From the NCBI RefSeq assembly GCF_963678975.1, contig NC_089275.1, positions 35,565,819-35,629,818 on the forward strand: a DNA stretch of 64,000 bases, in the 5' to 3' direction. The position numbers and the translations under genes are program-made. The stretch is from Dysidea avara. Taxonomy: Eukaryota > Porifera > Demospongiae > Dictyoceratida > Dysideidae. The notes beneath the pieces were generated by a model. That model had not been told where the DNA came from. It was given only the letters and a program-made list of their open reading frames with translations, and searched no databases. The stretch's first letter is position 1, and every line of letters starts with the position of its first letter. This document shows, piece after piece, positions 50,601 through 59,600 of this stretch.

Positions 50601-53600
50601 TTTACAATAACCAGGAGGAAATGGTTCATTTCTCCCTTCCAAAAGATCGTGGACACTTTTGAGTTTTGATTTATAGTCTATTTTCTTTTTAAACCTTTCT
50701 AGCATCTCAAGAGCCCGAGGTGATTTTACTCGTTTTATTATAGTAACTAAAAGCCGATGACTGTTCCATCTCCAGTGTGGACTAACAACTTCAAATATAT
50801 CATAAACTGTTTTGCTATGTTTAATTTGATCCTTTTCATAGTGGCTTAATATCAGCTTATTACGACCATCAGTCAAGTGGTAGCATACAAGTTTTAATTT
50901 CTCCAATTTCTTTTGGACACATTGTTCAAGTTCTTCAGCAATATCAGACACAACAGCTCCAAATTCAACACTTAAATCATCAATTATCTGAATTTCATTA
51001 GATGGTGACACTGAATTATCATGAGTGCCTATACAATACAACAGTATACTATAATCACCATGTAGTTTCTGATTATTTGCATGAAAAAATTACATAAATT
51101 TTATTATAGGATTTATAAAGTAATAAGTATATAGTAGTAAGTGAAGTAAGTTATGTAGTTTTCATCACAATGATAGTATATATTACGTAAATACATATCA
51201 GAGGTCGTCAATCTTTTAATTGTCCCTCAACAATTTAACCACAAAACAGTATCATATCACATTCATAATGTGGTTGTGTGCAATCAAGCCTGGGCATGCT
51301 TTGAGAGTGACCACCAGATATGCTTTAAATGAATTTCTACAAAGTTTTGTAAAATTTTTTGAAGGAATTGTGTACAGTAACTCAACTTGGGCATACTATA
51401 CCTTACTTAATTCACTGAACTACAGTTTAACAAAAATTAATGTTATGGGCATAATTATCTGCTTGGATTATAGCTACAAAAAATTCACTTATATACCAAT
51501 ATGCTTCAACTGGTGTACTTTAGCATATGCTCTGATGTGGTGCTTTAGGTCATACCTATACAGTACTGTGTACATCTAAGTTTAGTTTATATGAATAAGA
51601 TTACTGGTGTAATATGTACAGTTATTCCAGATCACTAAGTGAAAACCATGCAGGTATTACAATCTAATCCAAAACAGCCAAGCTGTAAAAAAGAATGCGG
51701 CCCTGAGAAAGGCTATGGTGAAAAAAGATGTGAAATCCAAGGTGGCGGCCAAGAAATGGCTGTGATGGTAGGTTAATGGTAAAAATTTAATAACGACAAT
51801 TCAGGTGAATTTTGTGCCAAGACCAAGCGGCACCAAATTCACCTGAATTGTTGTTATTAAAATTTTTACCATTAACCTACCATCACAGCCATTTCTTGGC
51901 CGCCACCTTGGATTTCACATCTTTTTTCACCATAGCCTTTCTCAAGGCCGCACTCTTTTTTTACAGCTTGGCTGTTATGGATTAGATTTCACTTCTTTTT
52001 GTATTTGTATACCCCAAAGCCGGCCTACGGCCGGCATTAGGGCTTTTTAACCTGTCATTTTTTCTTTACTACAGGAAGAAGAAAAGATGAAGAAGGGTGA
52101 TTTCTTTGTAGCTGACCTCTCTGCAAGGTGATCCTTCTAGCTGATCTCTCTACTGGATGACTTGTTTGTAGCTGAACTCTCTACAGGGTGATTTGTTTGT
52201 AGCTGAACTCTCTACAAGGTAACTTCTTCTAGCTGATCTTTCTACAGGGTAATTTGTTTGTAGCTGAATTCTCTACAGGGTGATTTGTTTGCAGCTAAAC
52301 TGCTGAACTCTCTACAATGTAACTTCTTCTAGCTGAACTCTCTAAGGGTGGCTTGTTTCTAGCTGATCTCTCTACAGGGTGACTTGTTTCTAGCTGAGCT
52401 CTCTACAGGGTGATTTGTTTGTAGCTGAATTCTCTACAAGGTAACTTCTTCTAGCTGATCTTTCTACAGGGTGATTTGTTTGTAGCTGAATTCTCTACAG
52501 GGCAATTTCTTTGCAGCTGAACTCTCTACATGGTAGTTTCTTTGTAGCTGAACTCTCTACAATGTAACTTCTTCTAGCTGAACTCTCTACAAGGTGACTT
52601 GTTTCTAGCTGATCTCTCTACAGTGTAACTTGTTTCTAGCTGAACTCTCTACATGGTGATTTGTTTGTTGCTGAATTCTCTACAAGGTAACTTCTTCTAG
52701 CTGATCTTTCTACAGGGTGATTTGTTTGTAGCTGAATTCTCTACAGGGCAATTTGTTTGCAGCTGAACTCTCTATATGGTAGTTTCTTTGTAGCTGAACT
52801 CTCTACAATGTAACTTCTTCTAGCTGAACTCTCTACAGGGTGACTTGTTTCTAGCTGAACTCTATACAGGGTGATTTGTTTGTAGCTGAATTCTCTACAG
52901 GGAAATTTGTTTGCAGCTGAACTCTCTACATGGTAGTTTCTTTGTAGCTGAACTCTCTACAATGTAACTTCTTCTAGCTGAACTCTCTACAGGGTGACTT
53001 GTTTCTAGCTGAACTCTCTACAGGGTGATTTGTTTGTAGCTGAATTCTCTACAGGGCAATTTGTTTGCAGCTGAACTCTCTACATGGTAGTTTCTTTGTA
53101 GCTGAACTCTCTACAATGTAACTTCTTCTAGCTGATCTCTCTACAGGGCAATTTGTTTGCAGCTGAACTCTCTACATGGTAGTTTCTTTGTAGCTGAACT
53201 CTCTACAATGTAACTTCTTCTAGCTGATCTCTCTACAGGGCAATTTGTTTGCAGCTGAACTCTGTACATGGTAGTTTCTTTGTAGCTGAACTCTCTACAA
53301 TGTAACTTCTTCTAGCTGAACTCTCTACAGGGTGACTTGTTTCTAGCTGAACTCTCTACAGGGTGATTTGTTTGTAGCTGAATTCTCTACAGGGCAATAT
53401 GTTTGCAGCTGAACTCTCTACAATGTAACTTCTTCTAGCTGATCTCTCTACAGGGCAATTTGTTTGCAGCTGAACTCTCTACATGGTAGTTTCTTTGTAG
53501 CTGAACTCTCTACAATGTAACTTCTTCTAGCTGATCTCTCTACAGGGCAATTTGTTTTCAGCTGAACTCTGTACATGGTAGTTTCTTTGTAGCTGAACTC

Positions 53601-56600
53601 TCTACAATGTAACTTCTTCTAGCTGATCTCTCTACAGGGCAATTTGTTTGCAGCTGAACTCTGTACATGGTAGTTTCTTTGTAGCTGAACTCTCTACAAT
53701 GTAATTTCTTCTAGCTGAACTCTCTACAGGTGACTTGTTTCTAGCTGATCTCTCTACAGGGTGACTTGTTTCTAGCTGAACTCTCTACAGGGTGATTTGT
53801 TTGTAGCTGAACTCTCTACAAGGTAACTTCTTCTTTCTACAGGGTGATTTGTTTGTAGCTGAACTCTCTTACATGGTGGTTTCTTTGTAGCTGAACTCTC
53901 TACAATGTAACTTCTTCTAGCTGATCTCTCTACAGGGCAATTCGTATGCAGCTGAACTCTGTACTTGGTAGTTTCTTTGTAGCTGAACTCTCTACAATGT
54001 AACTTCTTCTAGCTGATCTCTCTACAGGGCAATTTGTATGCAGCTGAACTCTCTACATGGTAGTTTCTTTGCAGCTGAACTCTCTACAATGTAACTTCTT
54101 CTAGCTGAACTCTCTACAGGGTGACTTGTTTCTAGCTGAACTCTCTACAGGGTGATTTGTTTGTAGCTGAATTCACTACAGGGCAATTTGTTTGCAGCTG
54201 AACTCTCTACATGGTAGTTTCTTTGTAGCTGAACTCTCTACAATGTAACTTCTTCTAGCTGATCTCTCTACAGGGCAATTTGTTTGCAGCTGAACTCTGT
54301 ACATGGTAGTTTCTTTGTAGCTGAAATCTCTACAATGTAACTTCTTCTAGCTGATCTCTCTACAGGGCAATTTGTTTGCAGCTGAACTCTGTACATGGTA
54401 GTTTCTTTGTAGCTGAACTCTCTACAATGTAACTTCTTCTAGCTGAACTCTCTACAAGGTAACTTCTTCTAGCTGATCTTTCTAGAAGGTGATTTGTCTG
54501 TAGCTGAATTCTCTACAGGGCAATTTGTTTGCTGCTGAACTCTGTACATGGTAGTTTCTTTGTAGCTGAACTCTCTACAATGTAATTTCTTCTAGCTGAA
54601 CTCTCTACAGGTGACTTGTTTCTATCTGATCTCTCTACAGGGTGACTTGTTTCTAGCTGAACTCTCTACAGGGTGATTTGTTTGTAGCTGAACTCTCTAC
54701 AAGGTAACTTCTTCTTTCTACAGGGTGATTTGTTTGTATCTGAATTCTCTACAGGGCGATTTGTTTGCAGCTGAACTCTCTACATGGTAGTTTCTTTGTA
54801 GCTGAACTTTCTACAATATAACTTCTTCTAGCTGAACTCTCTACAGGATGACTTGTTTCTAGCTGATCTCTGTACAGGGTGACTTGTTCCTAGCTGAACT
54901 CTCTACAGGTGATTTGTTTGCAGCTGAACTCTCTTACATGGTGGTTTCTTTGTAGCTGAACTCTCTACAATGTAACTTCTTCTAGCTGAACTCTCTACAG
55001 GATGACTTGTTTCTAGCTGATCTCTCTACAGGGTGATCTGTTCGTAGCTGAAGTCTGTACAGAGTGGTTTGTTTGCAACTGAACTCTCTTACATGGTGGT
55101 TTCTTTGTAGCCCAACTCTCTACAAAGTGACTTCTTCTAGCTGATCTATCTACAGGATGACTTGTTTCTAACTGAACTCTTTACAGTGTGATCTGTTCAT
55201 AGCGTGAACTTTCTACTGGGTGATTTGTTTGCAGCTAAACTCTTTGCATGATTGTTTCTTTGCAACTGAACTCTCTACAAGGTGACTTCTTCTATCTGAT
55301 CTCTCTACAGGGCAATTTGTTTGTAGCTGAATTCTCTACAGGGTGATTTATTTGAGCTGAACTCTCTACATGATGGCTTCTTTGTAGATGAACTCTCTAT
55401 TAGGTACCTTCTTCTAGCTGATCTGACTACAGGGTGACTTGTTTGTAGCTGAATTCCCTACAGAATAACTTGCAATGTAATATAACTGAGTAAATTATAC
55501 ATGCAACTGAATGCTTTATTAGGGTGACTGTTCTATTAGAGTATCTCGATCTCGCATTTGCTGCACGTAGTTGCTTTTCGAATCATAACTCAGTTATTTG
55601 TAATCCGATTCTTCTGTACTACTGCAAGAACTTTCTATGATGATTATTCCAGCTACATACAGATTTTCAGCTCGTTGCTCTAAGCGGTTTGTCTGGTAGA
55701 CACGAAAACTAATAATTTTTTTATTCATAAAAATCGATCGCGTAATTTTGACACAGGTTGGGTTTTGTGTCATATTTCCATGGTCTTTATCTCGATTCCT
55801 TTCAAACCACAAAAATGCACTCCTACGATGGTTGCTCCATCTACATATCAATTTTCAACTGATTCCTCCAAGGGGTTTACCCTGTAGACGTGACAGACCT
55901 TCGACCTTATTTTACGCAAATAAGCGGTCATAACTCCGTGAATGTTCATTGGATTCCTACCAAAGTTGGTACGGAGATCCGCCTTAATGAGCCCTTTAAG
56001 TGTGCCAAATTTCAGCCCAATCCGAGCACGCATTCGTGTTTTATGGCGAATTTTGCGAAATGAAGAAGATGAAGAAGAAAAAAATGAAGAAATTAAAACG
56101 AAATTTTGTTCGCTCGTATCTCGGAAATGGTTAGAGCGATTTTCTTCAAATTTGGTATGTAGACTCCCCTAACTGGGCGGCACGTCTCTAGCAGATTTGG
56201 TTCCAATCGGATAAGGGATCACAGAGCTACATAGGTGTGTAAATTGCGTTTTCATTCTTCCTGTTAATATACTCACGGTGTGGCGCGCCGGCTTCTTGGG
56301 CCGCACGACACACTATCGTGTGTCTTGATTTATTTTATTTATTTTATTTATTTATTGATTAGCAAACACCCAACAGGGTTTTTACGCTAATGTACAAGGT
56401 ACGTACACATAAGTGCCTAGTTTAAGTTACAATAACATAAGTGCCTATAATTTAGGTTACAATAATGATTAGTACTAAGTTACAATAAGTGCTAAGTTAC
56501 AATAGGTGCTAGGTTACAACTAGTGCTAAATTACAGTAAGTGGTAAGTTACAATAAGTGCTAGAATTACAATGAATACTAAATTACAGTGAGGGCTAAGT

Positions 56601-59600
56601 TACAATAAATACAATAAGTGCTAAGTTACAGTTACAAAGTAGGAGTAGTTGATTGTTTAAATGTTTCAAGATCAATGGTAGATAGATTAGGGATACATAG
56701 ATCGTTCCAATGGGGAATAGTTCTGGGTAGGAATGAATAGAGATACGTGTTTACTGAAGACTGTATATGATTAAATTTCTGATCATGATGGGCTCTGGTA
56801 GCAGTTTGATTTAATGATGGCAGACAGCGATTTGGGACCAATAATAAATGATTAACTATCTTGTACAATAGGATGAGGCGTGCTTGCTTTCTGCGTTCTT
56901 GTAAAGATGGCCAATTTAGTTCATTTAACATGTCTGTGATACTGTCACGGTGGTGTCTGTTCCAAGGCTTATTTAAGACGAAACGAGCAGCTCGATGTTG
57001 AATCATTTCAAGTTTAGAAATGTCATTTTGGTGGTGTGGGTCCCAGATGGCACAACAATATTCGATAGATGGTAGCAGAAAGTGTTTGTAGGCATATTCT
57101 TTGAAGTGTTTATGACAGGAATGTAAATTTCGCTTTAGGAAACCAAGTAATCGATTTGCTTTGTTGCATATGTAGTCAATGTGATCGTGCCATGAAAGTT
57201 TATTGTTCAAGTAAACTCCAAGATATTTAATCTTTTCTACTGATTTCAAGGGCACTCCATTCATTTGATATGTAAATGTTTTGGTGGTATGGTGTGTGGT
57301 AACTTGTAAGATGTTGCATTTAGATATATTAAAGTCCATCTGCCATTCATTTGCCCATTTTATAAGAGTAGTTAAGTCATCCTGCAGAATCTTCTGATCA
57401 CTTGGTGAGTGTATAGGCCTATAAATTAAAATGTCATCTGCAAACAGTCGCAACTCACTATGTATGTTTGTAGTTATGTCGTTGATATATATTAGGAAAA
57501 GGGCAGGTCCAAGAACTGAGCCTTGGGGGACACCAGATGTTATGTCACAAGATATGGAATAACGGCCTTCTATTACTACTTGCTGTGTTCTGTTGTGTAG
57601 AAATGATTCAAACCATTCCAGCAAACTTCCTCTCACTCCATAATACTCCAGTTTGTTTAGAAGTCGAGCATGTGCAACCTTGTCAAAGGCCTTGGAGAAG
57701 TCTAGTACTGCCAAATCTACCTGTAGTTTATTGTTTATTGCTTTGGCTATATCATTGACAGTCACAAGCAGTTGTGATTCACAGGAGTGATGTTCTCTGA
57801 AGCCGAATTGATTTTCTGTTAAGATGTTGGTTGACTCTAGATGTTTCATTAATTGGCTGACAATGATGTGCTCCATGGTTTTGCAGATTACTGAAGTTAG
57901 TGATATTGGACGGTAGTTTTTGGGATCTGATTTGTCTCCTTTTTTATAAACTGGTGTGACATATGCATGCTTCCATTGAGTTGGTAATCTACTGTAGCTG
58001 AGAGATATCTGAGTTTAAATGTATAAATTGTGTATAGTGCACGAGATATGTAGTGCTTTGACTGTAAATTTAATGTATGAATTTGAAGGTGTAATCATAC
58101 AAGAAAACTAAAAAAATAATATAGTTAATCATGACCTCAAATGTGCTATTTGGCACAGTAGCAGCATCTAATTTTATAATTATGGAAGTCCACTTGATAG
58201 CAGAATTTGCTAAAGAATGGGAGTGTATAAACAATGGAATGGAATACAGGAATGGTGGAATGGAATTTTTCAAGTTCAATATCATTTTTTACATCCATAT
58301 AAGTACAACTCCTCCCCTTTGAAGTCAGCTCATTTAGCATACTTTTCCTCACCACAACACTTGTATGACTTATAACTCAATACTTTATTACTTGTCTGAA
58401 ACTAACCGTCTTAATGAAGGTTCAGTTCTGTGTGCAATGTGGCACTGCCACAATGAACTTTGGCTTAAATTGTGGAAAAGGCTTATTGTAAATGCTTACA
58501 AGATAGTCCACATTTCACTTTACCCAAAGATTTTTGCTTAGGCTTCTAGGTTAGTTGTAAACACCTCATACAGGCTCTGCCTTCTGTGTTTACCCTCCAG
58601 TGCCTAACTGGTAAAGTTGATAATAAATAAATGAATAGTTCATTAATATATGTGACCGGATTTGCGAAAAGGTACCTTTTCACACACAAAATTTGACCCA
58701 TTTTTTGAACTTTAAAACTTCATAACATTTTGATCATGGCATATAATTGCTTAAATTTTTCAATGAATCTAGCTACAGTATCTGGCTACATTGTGATGCT
58801 AAGAGAAAGTTAATCAGTATAAGGAGTCACATGTTATATCATTTTGTTTGCTGCTATGTCAAATGTGTGGAAAAGGTACCTTTTCGCAAATCCGGTCACA
58901 TATAGTGAATGTACTTTTACAATGCATACATGTAAATGTAATCAGCTAGCTAACTTTTTATCATTTAGGAACAAGGATTAAGTCAGGAGTCTTCTTGGTA
59001 TACCCAATAAACTGCTATTGTGCATGTTCATAACTGACTTTACAGTACGTTACATTGGTAAATTTGTCTGTGGTGAGGTGAATTACACTAAAAGAGCTGA
59101 CCTCAAGAGGAATCCTATTTATTTGCTTACTTAAGGGAAGGAGTTGTAGTTGTTTGGATGTAAAAACTGATATTGAACTTAAAAATTTCATTCCACAATT
59201 CCAGTATTCCGCCATTCCAGTAGTCCATTCTACTGTTTATACACTTCCCTAAAGAATGGCTAAACAAAATAAGGTCAATTATTCTTAAAGAGTTTACATA
59301 GCTATATATATGTACTCACATAAGTATAGCCAATTATGTAACCACATTGAAGGTGCAAAATATGTAATAAAAAATTATAGAGCCATCTGAAAAAATAGCC
59401 TATAGGATTGTCAAGACTTGCAGTGGCGGAGACTTTACTGGACAATTTTAGATTGAAGTTTAAGCTCATTTAAGTAGCCATTTACTTGTTTTTATAATAT
59501 TGTTTACCATTCTCTTATGTAGTAGCAGTAATTATATGGCCCTAGCCATTCTCACTGTGGGTTGTACCACAATTTTGCTAAGTGTAGCACACTTCGATCA

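Larger units (their letters stand above)
51662..56328 (+). mobile_element. Composite repeat, copy 1 (4.7 kb)
   Basis: Parts in order: a 326-bp near-palindromic head (51662-51987), a neck with a perfect GCCGGCC/GGCCGGC stem (52019-52035) and GAAGAAGAAAAGATGAAG, the 31-bp minisatellite (52096-55475), a CTCTATTAGAGTATCTCGAT motif (about 55530), a modular tail (55560-56300), and a terminal hairpin GACACA/TGTGTC (56307-56324). The same order is found at 60680-63144. No frame codes for a transposase or reverse transcriptase. It lies in the intron between the CARD exon and the first unnamed-domain exon. Confidence 0.75.

Noticed and set aside
52096..55475. CRISPR-like array
   Set aside because: Units are contiguous variants of one 31-bp sequence with no spacers, no cas genes and a eukaryotic context.
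56307..56328. Helitron 3' end for the composite repeat
   Set aside because: A hairpin is present but the following bases are TTGA, not the CTRR that Helitrons need, and no 5' TC end or Rep/helicase was seen.
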